In this document: piece after piece, positions 51,110 through 60,010 of the stretch
Numbering within the stretch: position 1 is the stretch's first letter
How the letters are laid out: every line of letters begins with the position of its first letter
DNA from: Roseateles_B sp051857535
Lineage (GTDB): Bacteria > Pseudomonadota > Gammaproteobacteria > Burkholderiales > Burkholderiaceae_C
DNA length: 64,000 nt
Direction: 5' to 3'
Assembly (NCBI RefSeq): GCF_051857535.1
Contig: NZ_JBPZGY010000005.1
Span: 62,001 to 126,000, forward strand
Notes under the pieces: model-generated
Databases searched by the model: none
Told to the model about the DNA's origin: nothing
The model's input: the letters and a program-made list of their open reading frames with translations, nothing else
Translations under genes and position numbers: made by a program

Positions 51110-52312
51110 ATGAATCCTGATGCCGGCACCCTCTGGCGCGGTCCGCGCTGGACACTGGCCGTCCTGCTGGCCTGCCTGGGCACCGTGGGCCCCTTCTCCA
51201 TCGACACCTACCTGCCGGCCTTCGCCGGCATCGCCAGGGCGCTGGACGCCACCCCGGTGCAGATGCAGCAGACCCTGTCCAGCTATCTGCTGGGCTTCGC
51301 GGTGATGAACCTCTTTCATGGGGCACTGTCCGACAGCTTCGGCCGCCGCCCCGTGGTGCTGGTGGGCACGGCCATCTTCGCCCTGGCCTCGCTGGGCTGC
51401 GCGCTCTCGGCCAGCATCGGCCAGCTGATCTTCTTCCGCACGGTGCAGGGCATGTCGGCTGGCGCGGGCGTGGTGGTGTCGCGGGCCATCATCCGGGACA
51501 TGTTTCCGCCCTCCGAGGCGCAGCGGGTGATGTCGCAGGTGACGCTGTTCTTCGGCGTGGCCCCGGCGGTGGCGCCCATGGTGGGTGGCTTCCTTTTTGT
51601 CCATGCGGACTGGCACGCGATCTTCTGGTTCCTGGTGCTGGTGGGCACGGCCCTGTTCCTGGCCAACTGGCGCCTGCTGCCCGAGACCCTGCACAAGGAC
51701 CTGGCCCAGCCTTTCCATCCGCGCGACCTGATGCGGGGCTACTGGCAGCTCTGCGGCAGCCGCAAATTCCTGCTGCTGACCATTGCCAGCGGCGTGCCCT
51801 TCAACGGCATGTTCCTCTATGTGCTGGCCGCGCCGGTCTTCCTGGGTGAGCATCTGGCGCTCGCGCCTACGCAGTTCTTCCTGTTCTTCCTGTTCAGCAT
51901 TGGCGGCATCATGGGCGGCGCCTGGTTCAGCGGGCGGCTCGCCGGCAAGATCAAGCCTCGTGCACAGATCCGGCGCGGCTTCTTCATCATGCTGCTCATG
52001 GCGTTGCTGAACGTGGCGCTGAACCTGGCCTTGCCGCCCAGTGCCTGGTGGGCGCTGCCGGTGATCGGGGCCTTTGCCCTGGGCTGGGCCCTCATGGTGC
52101 CGGTAGTGACGCTGATGGTGCTGGACCAAGTGCCCGAGCGCCGCGGCATGGCGTCCTCCCTGCAGGCCTGCATCAGCAGCGCGGCCAATGGCCTGGTGGC
52201 GGGCGTGCTCGTGCCCCTGGTCATGCATTCGACCCTGGCCCTGGCCCTGGCCTCGGCCGGCATGATGGCCATCGGCCTGCTGGCATGGCTATGGGTCAAG
52301 CGCGAGGTCTGA
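51110..52312 (+). CDS. Bcr/CflA-family drug-resistance MFS transporter
   Basis: From ATG 51110 (MNPDAGTLWRG) the protein has 400 residues and 12 predicted membrane helices. Family motifs are GPFSIDTYLPAFAGIA in helix 1, the MFS loop DSFGRRPVVLVG between helices 2 and 3, and the helix-4 region RTVQGMSAGAGVVVSRAIIRDMF. Bcr/CflA transporters are proton-driven exporters of drugs such as bicyclomycin or chloramphenicol and of small peptides including cysteine. The natural substrate is unknown here. Confidence 0.94.
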   Translation: MNPDAGTLWRGPRWTLAVLLACLGTVGPFSIDTYLPAFAGIARALDATPVQMQQTLSSYLLGFAVMNLFHGALSDSFGRRPVVLVGTAIFALASLGCALSASIGQLIFFRTVQGMSAGAGVVVSRAIIRDMFPPSEAQRVMSQVTLFFGVAPAVAPMVGGFLFVHADWHAIFWFLVLVGTALFLANWRLLPETLHKDLAQPFHPRDLMRGYWQLCGSRKFLLLTIASGVPFNGMFLYVLAAPVFLGEHLALAPTQFFLFFLFSIGGIMGGAWFSGRLAGKIKPRAQIRRGFFIMLLMALLNVALNLALPPSAWWALPVIGAFALGWALMVPVVTLMVLDQVPERRGMASSLQACISSAANGLVAGVLVPLVMHSTLALALASAGMMAIGLLAWLWVKREV

Positions 52313-52435
52313 GCGGCTGCGCTCCGGAGGGCGCAGGGCTCAAGACTCCTGTCATCCGGCCGATGTAGAAACAGGCGCGTCACCAGCCGGCCAGACCTGT
52401 CGCCGGGCATGGCTGCGGATGCGCAGGAGCCATCC

Positions 52436-53497
52436 ATGCACCATCGAACCGCTGCCTTGCCCCTGTCTCCCCTTCATCGCCCGGCGCTGGCCTGGCTGCT
52501 GACCTGGCTGATGGCGGCCTCCCTGTGCCTGGCCTGGTCCGGGCCTGTGCAGGCCCGCTCGACACCGGCTGAGAAGAGCGAGTCGAAGTCCGACAAGTCC
52601 GACAGGCAGGACAAGTCCGCCGCCGAGAAAGGGCCGGCCAAGGACGGCACGGGCAAGGACGAGGGCGCCACCGAGAACCTGGGCCTGCTGCGCCAGCGCC
52701 TGGCTGAGCGCCTGTCCACCAGGCAGGAGCCAGCTCCCGCCTCGGGCAGGCCGGAGCCCAAAGCCGAGCCCAGGCCCGAGCCCAAAGCCAGCAAGCGCGC
52801 AGAACCCAGGGGCCACGGCGGCGAGCTGCATTGGGCCTACGAGGGCGAGGGTGGGCCCGAGCACTGGGGGGAACTCAAGCCCGAGTACCGCCTCTGCGCC
52901 ACCGGCAAGCGCCAGAGCCCCATCGACATCCGGGATGGCATCCGCGTGGACCTGGAGAAGATCCAGTTCGACTACCAGCCCAGCAGCTTTGCCGTGCTGG
53001 ACAACGGCCACACCATCCAGGTGAACATCGCGCCTGGCAACAGCCTCCAGGTGATGGGACGCCGCTACGAGCTGCTGCAGTTCCACTTCCACAGACCCAG
53101 CGAGGAGCGCATCAACGGCCGCCAGTTCGACATGGTGGCCCACCTGGTGCACAAGGACCCGGACGGCCGGCTGGCCGTGGTGGCCGTGCTGCTGGAGCGC
53201 GGGCGTGATCATCCGCTGGTGCAGACCGTCTGGAACAACCTGCCGCTGGAGAAGGGCGAGGCCCTGCCAGCGCCGGGCCAGATGGACCTCAGTCAGCTGC
53301 TGCCTGAGGACCGGGCCTACTACACCTACATGGGTTCGCTGACCACGCCGCCCTGCTCGGAGGGTGTGCTGTGGATGGTGATGCGCCAGCCCGTGCAGCT
53401 CTCGGCCAATCAGCTGAACATCTTCGGCAAGCTCTATCCCATGAATGCCCGGCCTGTGCAGGCGGGCTCGGGGCGGTTGATCAAGGAGTCGCAATGA
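52436..53497 (+). CDS. Exported alpha-type carbonic anhydrase with long charged linker
   Basis: I start at ATG 52436 (MHHRTAALPL), with GGAG upstream; 353 residues. A signal peptide ends near residue 38 (GPVQARS). Then about 95 residues rich in Lys, Glu, Asp and Pro form a linker (KSESKSDKSDRQDKS, PEPKAEPRPEPKA). The enzyme domain starts at GELHWAYEG; zinc ligands are two His in QFHFHRPSEE and one in VAHLVH, and LTTPPCSEGV is intact. It hydrates carbon dioxide in the periplasm. The linker may bind the cell wall or membrane by charge. Confidence 0.94.
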   Translation: MHHRTAALPLSPLHRPALAWLLTWLMAASLCLAWSGPVQARSTPAEKSESKSDKSDRQDKSAAEKGPAKDGTGKDEGATENLGLLRQRLAERLSTRQEPAPASGRPEPKAEPRPEPKASKRAEPRGHGGELHWAYEGEGGPEHWGELKPEYRLCATGKRQSPIDIRDGIRVDLEKIQFDYQPSSFAVLDNGHTIQVNIAPGNSLQVMGRRYELLQFHFHRPSEERINGRQFDMVAHLVHKDPDGRLAVVAVLLERGRDHPLVQTVWNNLPLEKGEALPAPGQMDLSQLLPEDRAYYTYMGSLTTPPCSEGVLWMVMRQPVQLSANQLNIFGKLYPMNARPVQAGSGRLIKESQ

Positions 53498-53521
53498 GCG
53501 CCATCGGCGCAGGCCGCGGAT

Positions 53522-54241
53522 TCAGAGCGTGTAGCCAAAGCGGGCGTAGATGCTCTTGATCACGCCCTTCTGGTGCAGGGCCTGCAGCTGGCTGTTGAGT
53601 TGCCTGACGGTCTCCTCCGGCAGCTGTCGGTGGCAGGCCAGGTACATCTCGGTGCGGTTGAAGTTCAGCACAGCTTCGATATTGCTGATGCCCTGCTGCT
53701 TGAGCCGGTACTGGCCGATCAGGCGCCCTGTGGCCCAGTAGTCGATGCGGCCAGCCAGCAGCTTGCGCGGATTGGCGTCGTCGCTGGGGGCGGCCTCGAC
53801 GATATAGCCCCGGGCCTGCAGATAGCTGACGATGGCGTCGCCCTGGTAGCTGCCGATGCGCATGTTCTGCACTTCCTCCAGGTGGCTGGGACGGCTCGCG
53901 CCGCTGCGGGCGAAGAGTGTCCAGTCATTGCTTACCAGTGGGCCGATCCAGCGATAGAGCTCTTCCCGCTCGGGCGTGCGGGACATCGAGAACACGCAGG
54001 TATTGACCTGGGTACGGGCCATGGCGATGGCACGCGCCCAGGGATAGACGGTGATCTCGTACTCGATGCCGGCGCTGTCCAGGAGGCTGCGCACGATGTC
54101 CGTGGCCACGCCGGTGACGCGGCCCTGGGGGTCGCTCATGTTGTAGGGCGGGTACTCCTCGGTGGTGAGGATCAGCCGCTGCTGGGCCTGTGCGTTGGCG
54201 CCACAGCACAGCAGCCAGAGGCAGAGCATCCAGATCTTCAC
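53522..54241 (-). CDS. Periplasmic solute-binding protein, family 3 (transporter-like sensor)
   Basis: The 239-residue protein has a signal peptide (MKIWMLCLWLLCCGANAQAQ) and a compact type 3 binding domain: LTTEEYPPYNMSDPQGRVTGVATDIV (quoted in part), YPWARAIAMA and IDYWATGRLIGQYRLKQ. Proteins of this short, transporter-less kind often bind amino acids and feed sensor kinases. It lies 60 bases after the hybrid histidine kinase gene on the same strand and is probably co-transcribed. It overlaps nothing and ends 24 bases from the convergent carbonic anhydrase gene. Confidence 0.9.
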   Translation of the reverse strand: MKIWMLCLWLLCCGANAQAQQRLILTTEEYPPYNMSDPQGRVTGVATDIVRSLLDSAGIEYEITVYPWARAIAMARTQVNTCVFSMSRTPEREELYRWIGPLVSNDWTLFARSGASRPSHLEEVQNMRIGSYQGDAIVSYLQARGYIVEAAPSDDANPRKLLAGRIDYWATGRLIGQYRLKQQGISNIEAVLNFNRTEMYLACHRQLPEETVRQLNSQLQALHQKGVIKSIYARFGYTL

Positions 54242-54301
54242 GAGGCCCTCCTGCAGGCTGAGTCTGGCAGCCTTGCGTACGGACTGTAGCGCTGGCCTGG
54301 A

Positions 54302-56596
54302 TCAGTGGCCAGTGCTGGCGTGGAGCCAGCGGCGCAGGGTCAGGAAGAGTTGTTCGGCCACCACCGGCTTGGCCACGTGGTCATTCATGCCGGCATCCAG
54401 GCAGCGCTGGCGCTCCTCCGCAAAGGCGTTGGCCGTCATGGCCAGGATGGGCAGCTGCCGGCCCTTTTCGGTGGCGCGTATGGCGCGGGTGGCGTCCAGA
54501 CCGTCCATGGCCGGCATCTGCACGTCCATCAGGACCAGACCGTAGTCGCCCTGCTGCACCATCTCGCAGGCCTCGACGCCGTCATTGGCGACATCCACCT
54601 CCAGCCCCGCACTCTGGAGCAGGGCCACGGCGACTTCCTGGTTGACCACATTGTCCTCGGCCAGCAGTACGCGCCGGCCCAGGAAGGGCGCCAGCAGCTC
54701 GCGTGCGGCCTGGCCCCGCTGCAGGCCTGCAGCGGCCAGGGGCTGGTCGGACAGCGGCAGCTCCAGCTCCAGCCAGAACAGGCTGCCTTCGCCGGGCGTG
54801 CTTTGCACGCCCACCTCGCCGCCCATCAGTCGGGCCAGGCGGCGCGAGATGGCCAGGCCCAGGCCGGTGCCGCCATAGCGCCGGGTCGTGGAGCTGTCGG
54901 CCTGCTCGAAGTCCTGGAACAGGCGCGCCTGCGCTTCCTCGCTGATGCCAATGCCGCTGTCCTGCACTTCGAAGCGCAAGCGCAGCAGGCCGGGCGTTTC
55001 TGCCAGCACGCGGGCGTTGAGACGCACGAAACCGTGGTCAGTGAACTTGATCGCATTGCCGGCGAAGTTGATCAGGATCTCGGTGATGCGCTGGGCGTCG
55101 CCCATCAGCACACGGTCCTGCAGTTCGTCGGGCACGTCCTGCTGCACCTGCAGCTGCTTCTCGGCCGCACGCTGAGCCATCATGCTGGCGATGTTGTCCA
55201 GCAGTTGGTTGACCGAGAACATGCCCGCCTCGAGATGCAGCTTGCCAGCTTCGATCTTGGAGATGTCCAGCACATTGTTGATCACACTGAGCAGGTGCTC
55301 GGCGGCGTCGGCCACCTTCTTGAGCCGGTCCTGCTGGATGGGCTCGGTGCTGTCCCGGCGCGCCAGGTACGTCAGGCCAATGATGGCGTTCATCGGCGTA
55401 CGGATCTCATGGCTCATGTTCGCGAGGAAGGCGCTCTTGGCGAGGTTGGCGGCCTCGGCGGCCTGCGTGGCGGTGGCCAGGGCCTGGGTCCGGGCCTCCA
55501 CCAGCTCTTCCAGGTGATGCCGATAGCGGTCCAGCTCCAGGGCGTCGCGGCGCTGGCGGGAGATGTCGGTCAGGAAGCCGTGCCACAGCACTGAGCCACC
55601 GTCTTCCAGCTGGGCGATGGCATTGCCATAGAGCCAGCGTTCACTGCCATCGGCGTTGTCCGTGCGGAACTCCTGCTGCCAGGGGCTCAGGTGCCGGGCC
55701 GAGGAGGCCAGGGCCTCGCGCACGGCCTCGCGGTCCTCGGGGTGTATGCGCTCGAACAGGGCCTCGGCCTCGCTGAGCAGGAGCTGGGCGGGCACGCGGA
55801 AGTAGTCCTTCACCGCCTCGCTGACATAGGCAAAGCTGAACTGGCCCTCCGGGCTGCGCCGCAGCTGGTAGACGACGCCCGGCACCGTCTCGGCCATGCC
55901 GCGCAGTCGCTCGATCAGCTGCCGCTGGGCCTCGAACTGATGCTGCAGGGCGTCGCGCATGTCCTGCAGGTGCTTGCCCAGGCGGCCGATCTCGTCATTG
56001 CGCCCGCCTTCCAGCTCGGTGCTGAAGCGGCCCTGTGCCATGTCGTTGGCAAAGCGGCCCAGCGCGCGCAACGGGCGCATCACGCGGGAGTTCAGGGCCA
56101 GCAGCACCAGGGCCACGGAGATCAGCAGCTGGCCGCCCACGGTGGCGGCATAGAGCCAGCGCTGGCGGGTCAGTGCGGCAGCGACCAGGTGGTCATCGAT
56201 CTCGAGCTGCAGATGGCCGATGCGGGTGCTGCCACGGAAGATGTCCCGCTCGCCCTTGATCAGCTGGCCCAGTTGGCGCTCGGGGTAGCGCATCTCGATG
56301 AAGGGCAGGCCCTGGGAGGCATCGCTGACGGCCACGCGCACCACGTCGGGGGACTTCATGATGGCGGCAGCGACCTCGCGGGCGGCGACCTGGTCCAGGT
56401 TCCAGAGCAGTTCGGGCAGGCTGCTGGCCAGCACATCGAGCTTGGCCTGCAGGTCGCGTTCCAGGTTTTGCTGGGCCACCTGGGGTTCGCGCAGGCCGAT
56501 CAGCAGGCCGCCAACCGTCAGCGCCGGCAGCAAGAGGCCGGTGCTGATACCGATGGCAAGGGCCACGAAGAGCGAACTGGTGCGCTTGCGACTCAA
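54302..56596 (-). CDS. Hybrid sensor histidine kinase/response regulator
   Basis: The 764-residue protein has a membrane helix at about 10-32, a periplasmic sensor of about 120 residues, a second helix near 155-172, a HAMP linker, and a PAS domain (about 240-350). Next come a coiled segment, the HisKA domain with phosphorylatable His in NMSHEIRTP near residue 395, and the HATPase domain with NAIKF, DSGIGI and GGTGLGLAIS. A C-terminal receiver domain has its Asp in LMDVQMPAMDG near residue 690. No HPt domain or output regulator is linked, so phosphotransfer to a distant protein is required. The co-transcribed binding protein may supply the signal. Confidence 0.95.
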   Translation of the reverse strand: MSRKRTSSLFVALAIGISTGLLLPALTVGGLLIGLREPQVAQQNLERDLQAKLDVLASSLPELLWNLDQVAAREVAAAIMKSPDVVRVAVSDASQGLPFIEMRYPERQLGQLIKGERDIFRGSTRIGHLQLEIDDHLVAAALTRQRWLYAATVGGQLLISVALVLLALNSRVMRPLRALGRFANDMAQGRFSTELEGGRNDEIGRLGKHLQDMRDALQHQFEAQRQLIERLRGMAETVPGVVYQLRRSPEGQFSFAYVSEAVKDYFRVPAQLLLSEAEALFERIHPEDREAVREALASSARHLSPWQQEFRTDNADGSERWLYGNAIAQLEDGGSVLWHGFLTDISRQRRDALELDRYRHHLEELVEARTQALATATQAAEAANLAKSAFLANMSHEIRTPMNAIIGLTYLARRDSTEPIQQDRLKKVADAAEHLLSVINNVLDISKIEAGKLHLEAGMFSVNQLLDNIASMMAQRAAEKQLQVQQDVPDELQDRVLMGDAQRITEILINFAGNAIKFTDHGFVRLNARVLAETPGLLRLRFEVQDSGIGISEEAQARLFQDFEQADSSTTRRYGGTGLGLAISRRLARLMGGEVGVQSTPGEGSLFWLELELPLSDQPLAAAGLQRGQAARELLAPFLGRRVLLAEDNVVNQEVAVALLQSAGLEVDVANDGVEACEMVQQGDYGLVLMDVQMPAMDGLDATRAIRATEKGRQLPILAMTANAFAEERQRCLDAGMNDHVAKPVVAEQLFLTLRRWLHASTGH

Positions 56597-56802
56597 ACAA
56601 AGACTCCTGGACCGTCCATGTCCGGCGCAGGCAGCGCCGGGCGGTGGTCTGCCAAGGCCTCAGCAAGGTCGGTGCCAGCCACCTGCGGGGATTGTGCACG
56701 CCTTCGCGCAGCCTCTGCTGCTTCCAGGCGCGCGCGCTGTCTTGTTTGTACCAAATCAGGCGTGGCAAAAGTCGCGACAAGCTGGGAAAGGCAGGCCGCT
56801 AT

Positions 56803-57819
56803 TCAGTGGACGCGGTCCAGGGCTCGGGCGGCGCCCAGCAGCGCGGGCGAGGTGGGGCTGTCGATGACGAAGCAGGGGATGGGGGCCAGCAGGGCCTGCA
56901 TGCGGCCCTTGCCCTCGAAGCGCTCCCGGAAGCGCGAGGCCCGCAACTCGGGCAGCATGCGCGGCGCGATGCCGCCGCCGATGTAGACCCCGCCAGTGGC
57001 GCCCAGGGTCAAGGCCAGGTTGCCGGCCGTGCTGCCCAGGAAGCTGCAGAAAAGGTCCACGGCGCGACGGCACAGAGGATCGCCGGCACGGGCGCCGGGC
57101 AGGATGCGTTCAGGCTGCATTGATGGATCGGCAGGCTTGCCCCGCAGCTGCGCAGCGGCCCGGTAGAGGTTGAGCAGCCCCGGGCCCGAGAGCGCCCGCT
57201 CCGCCGACACATGGCCGAAGCCTCTGCGCAGGATGGCCAGCACTGCGGCCTCCTCCTCGTCCATGGCGCTCAGGGTGGCGTGGCCGCCTTCGCCGGACAA
57301 GGGCACGGGTCCCTGGGCCGAGGGCAGCAGGCCCGACACGCCCAGCCCTGTGCCCGCCCCCAGCAGGGCCAGGGGGGCCTGGGGTCGGGCAAGACACGCC
57401 GGTGCCGGGCGTACGCCGCCCAGATCCTGCAGGGCGCTGCCCTCCAGGCTGGGCAGGGACAGTGCCAGCGCGGTGAAGTCGTTGATCACCTCCAGCCGCT
57501 GCAGGGCCAACTGCTTTTGCAGGGCGGTGATGGAGAAGGCCCAGTGGTGGTTGGTCATGCGCACCTCGTCGCCGGTCACCGGATTGGCGATGCCCAGGGC
57601 GCAGGCGGCCGGGCGGGCCTGGTCCTGGTCGCTGAGGTACTGGCGGATGGCGTCGCCCAGGGTGGCGTGCTCGGCGCAGCGGTAGGTCTGCACATGGCTC
57701 AGCGCGGCGCCGGGCTTGTCCATCCAGGCGAAGCGTGCATGGGTGCCGCCGATGTCGCCCAGCAGGCGCGGGAACAGGGCCTGGGTGGACGGGGCCTGTG
57801 TAGGCAAAGCCTGGCTCAT
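56803..57819 (-). CDS. glk: Glucokinase
   Basis: The start ATG 57819 has AGGAG at correct distance; the open frame runs much further upstream but without coding character. The 338-residue product has the ATP-phosphate motif LLGDIGGTHARF near residues 19-30, VINDFTALALSLP, GAGTGLGVSGL and VYIGGGIAPRM, all of the bacterial Glk family. It phosphorylates glucose in the cytoplasm. Here it would act on glucose freed from beta-glucans by the GH16 and GH1 enzymes encoded nearby. It is divergent from the GH16 gene across two LacI-type palindromes. Confidence 0.95.
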   Translation of the reverse strand: MSQALPTQAPSTQALFPRLLGDIGGTHARFAWMDKPGAALSHVQTYRCAEHATLGDAIRQYLSDQDQARPAACALGIANPVTGDEVRMTNHHWAFSITALQKQLALQRLEVINDFTALALSLPSLEGSALQDLGGVRPAPACLARPQAPLALLGAGTGLGVSGLLPSAQGPVPLSGEGGHATLSAMDEEEAAVLAILRRGFGHVSAERALSGPGLLNLYRAAAQLRGKPADPSMQPERILPGARAGDPLCRRAVDLFCSFLGSTAGNLALTLGATGGVYIGGGIAPRMLPELRASRFRERFEGKGRMQALLAPIPCFVIDSPTSPALLGAARALDRVH

Positions 57820-57864
57820 GGAAGTCTCCTGGTGCGGTGCTATCTGGGGTGTCAGCATTGTGAT

Positions 57865-57878
57865 TGAAAACGCTTTCA
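57865..57878. promoter_or_regulatory. LacI-family operator TGAAAACGCTTTCA (site 1)
   Basis: A near-perfect palindrome with the central CG of LacI-family operators, 46 bases upstream of glk. It has one asymmetric position pair. No LacI-type gene is in the window. Confidence 0.75.
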
Positions 57879-57950
57879 AGCCGCAAGAGGGCAAATTTTC
57901 TCGAGCATCGGTGTTTCCACTCAACGACCTTGGCGCTGACATCCAGATAA

Positions 57951-57964
57951 TGAAACCGCTTTCA
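57951..57964. promoter_or_regulatory. LacI-family operator TGAAACCGCTTTCA (site 2)
   Basis: A second copy of the palindrome, 86 bases from site 1 start to start (about eight helical turns) and 93 bases before the GH16 start. Together the sites suit looping repression of glk and the GH16 gene. Confidence 0.75.
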
Positions 57965-58056
57965 TAAATTAACCATCGGTGCCTGCGATGGCCACCCCTG
58001 CCACCCGACCCCGTCTGCGGCGCCGGGGGCCGCACAGGTGCCGGGCGGAGACTTCC

Positions 58057-58992
58057 ATGCCCCCGACCTTTCCTCCAGTGCCGGCCCCAGCACCCCGCCG
58101 TTGCGTCCTCCTGCAGTCCATGAGGCGCTGGCCTGCTGTCGCCGGCCTGGCCCTGGCGGCCTGCGGCGGCGGCGGCGCGCCGGCAGCCACCCCTGCGCCC
58201 ACGCCCACGCCAACGCCAACACCTGCGCCAACGCCTGCGCCCAGCCCGCTGATCCGCCCCGCGGACCATATCCTGGTCTGGGCCGACGAGTTCGAGCAGC
58301 CTGGCCTGCCCGATGCGCGTCGCTGGTCCTACGACACCGGCCGCAACGCCAGCGGCTGGTTCAACCACGAGTTGCAGTACTACAGCGCTGCGCGGCTGGA
58401 GAACAGTGAGGTCAGGGGAGGCCGCCTGGTGATCACCGCGCGGCTGGAGAGCCGCTCCGACCAGCCCGACTGGGGCGGCCAGCGCTACAGCTCCGCCCGC
58501 CTGCTCACCGCGGGCAAGGCCCAGTGGACCTATGGCTTCTTCGAGGTCCGCGCCAAGCTGCCCTGCGGCCGCGGCAGCTGGCCGGCCATCTGGATGCTGG
58601 GTGCCCAGGGCAGCTGGCCCGCGCAGGGCGAGCTGGACATCATGGAGCAGGTCGGCCGCGAGCCCGCCAAGGTCTTCAGCACCGTGCACACCACCAGCGG
58701 TTCAGGCGGCAGCGGCAAGGGCGGGGCCGTGCAGCTGCCGACGGCCTGCAGCGCCTTCCACGACTACCAGATGCTCTGGACGCCGCAGGGCATCCGTTTC
58801 GGCGTCGACGGTGTCGAGCACGCCCGCTACGACAACCTGGGCACCGGCCCGGCCCAGTGGCCCTTCGATGCGCCGCAGATCCTCATCCTCAACCTTGCCA
58901 TCGGCGGTGATCTGGGCGGCACGGTAGACGACAGCATCTTCCCGCTGAGCTACGAGATCGAGCATGTGAGGGTCTACCAGAAGCAGCCTTGA
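58057..58992 (+). CDS. Exported GH16 endo-beta-glucanase (laminarinase-like) lipoprotein
   Basis: I choose ATG 58057 since GGCGGAG stands before it; starts at 57979 and 58120 are also in frame. From there it has 311 residues. A lipoprotein signal ends in LALAAC (Cys36), a Pro/Thr linker (TPAPTPTPTPTPAPTP) follows, and the GH16 domain begins at LVWADEFE. The catalytic motif GELDIMEQ gives nucleophile Glu192, Asp194 and acid/base Glu197. Spacing ExDxxE fits the laminarinase/lichenase group. It would cut beta-1,3- or beta-1,3-1,4-glucans at the cell surface. Confidence 0.94.
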   Translation: MPPTFPPVPAPAPRRCVLLQSMRRWPAVAGLALAACGGGGAPAATPAPTPTPTPTPAPTPAPSPLIRPADHILVWADEFEQPGLPDARRWSYDTGRNASGWFNHELQYYSAARLENSEVRGGRLVITARLESRSDQPDWGGQRYSSARLLTAGKAQWTYGFFEVRAKLPCGRGSWPAIWMLGAQGSWPAQGELDIMEQVGREPAKVFSTVHTTSGSGGSGKGGAVQLPTACSAFHDYQMLWTPQGIRFGVDGVEHARYDNLGTGPAQWPFDAPQILILNLAIGGDLGGTVDDSIFPLSYEIEHVRVYQKQP

Positions 58993-59014
58993 GCGGACCG
59001 CCAGCGCCCGCCTG

Positions 59015-59737
59015 CTAGACCGGCGGCACGTCCCTGGCCTTCTTGATGCGGTACATGGCCTCATCCGCCTTGCTCAGCAGGGTGCTCACGGTGTCGCCGT
59101 CTTCGGGGAACATGCTGAATCCCACACTGGCAGAAGCCATCAGCTGGCGCTGCTCAAGCTGGAGCGGGCGGCAGATGGCATCGGCGAGCTTTCCTGCCAG
59201 CTGGATGCCGTCCTCGTGCGAGCTGATCTGCGCAAACACCACGAACTCGTCGCCCCCCAGCCTGCAGACGGTGTCGCTGGCACGGACGGCCCCGACCAGC
59301 GCCCGGGCAATGGCCTGCAGCAGCTGGTCGCCGATGGCATGGCCCAGGGTGTCATTGACATGCTTGAAGCCGTCGATGTCGACGAAACAGACGACCAGCA
59401 TGGAGCCATGGCGCCGGGCCAGGTCGAGGTCATGCTCCAGGCGGTCCCACAGCGCCAGACGGTTCAACAGACCGGTCAGCGCATCCGTCCGGGAGGCATG
59501 GACGGCCTTCTCCAGGGCTGCATACGCGGTGGCGGTTTCCTGGTGGGCGACAAGGTTGGCGGCCGTCAGGCGCTGGTTCTCGGCTGCCATGCCGTGCATC
59601 GCTTCCTGTCCAGGCTCGGCCTGCGCGGACTGGATTGCCGCCTGAAGCGAGAGGAGGGTGGCCTCTGCCGCCGCAATCTCCTGCCGCAGCGCAACAAGCC
59701 TTTGCTGTTCGGCATCCAGGCCGTCAGTGGCAGTCAT
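59015..59737 (-). CDS. Diguanylate cyclase (GGDEF)
   Basis: Using ATG 59737 (MTATDGLDAEQ; GGAG 9 bases before) the protein has 240 residues. A coiled-coil-prone N-terminus (about residues 8-80) precedes the GGDEF domain, whose active site is intact (GGDEF at 161-165). An RxxD inhibitory site stands five residues before it (Arg152-Asp155). There is no membrane segment, PAS or receiver domain, so it is cytoplasmic and the coiled coil likely sets dimerisation. It makes cyclic di-GMP. Confidence 0.93.
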   Translation of the reverse strand: MTATDGLDAEQQRLVALRQEIAAAEATLLSLQAAIQSAQAEPGQEAMHGMAAENQRLTAANLVAHQETATAYAALEKAVHASRTDALTGLLNRLALWDRLEHDLDLARRHGSMLVVCFVDIDGFKHVNDTLGHAIGDQLLQAIARALVGAVRASDTVCRLGGDEFVVFAQISSHEDGIQLAGKLADAICRPLQLEQRQLMASASVGFSMFPEDGDTVSTLLSKADEAMYRIKKARDVPPV

Positions 59738-60010
59738 GCGCGCCAACTCCTTCATCAGCGGGGTTGAGCCCCTCCGGACGCTGCCAGCGCTCCGGCGGCT
59801 GCCTGCCGGCATCCTGCACCGGCGAAGGCCTTGACGGCCCGACGCTGAGCATACGCTCTTCTCATGCGACTCCAGCGGGACAGATCTGGCGGCCCGCCCT
59901 GCGCTCGCCAGGCTGGCGAATCCCGCGACGCCATGGCACCCACATTCTGTGGCCCCATGCAGGGTGAGAGCCTGGGCAGGGGAGGCTAGCGGCGCGGGCT
60001 CAGCGCTCCT

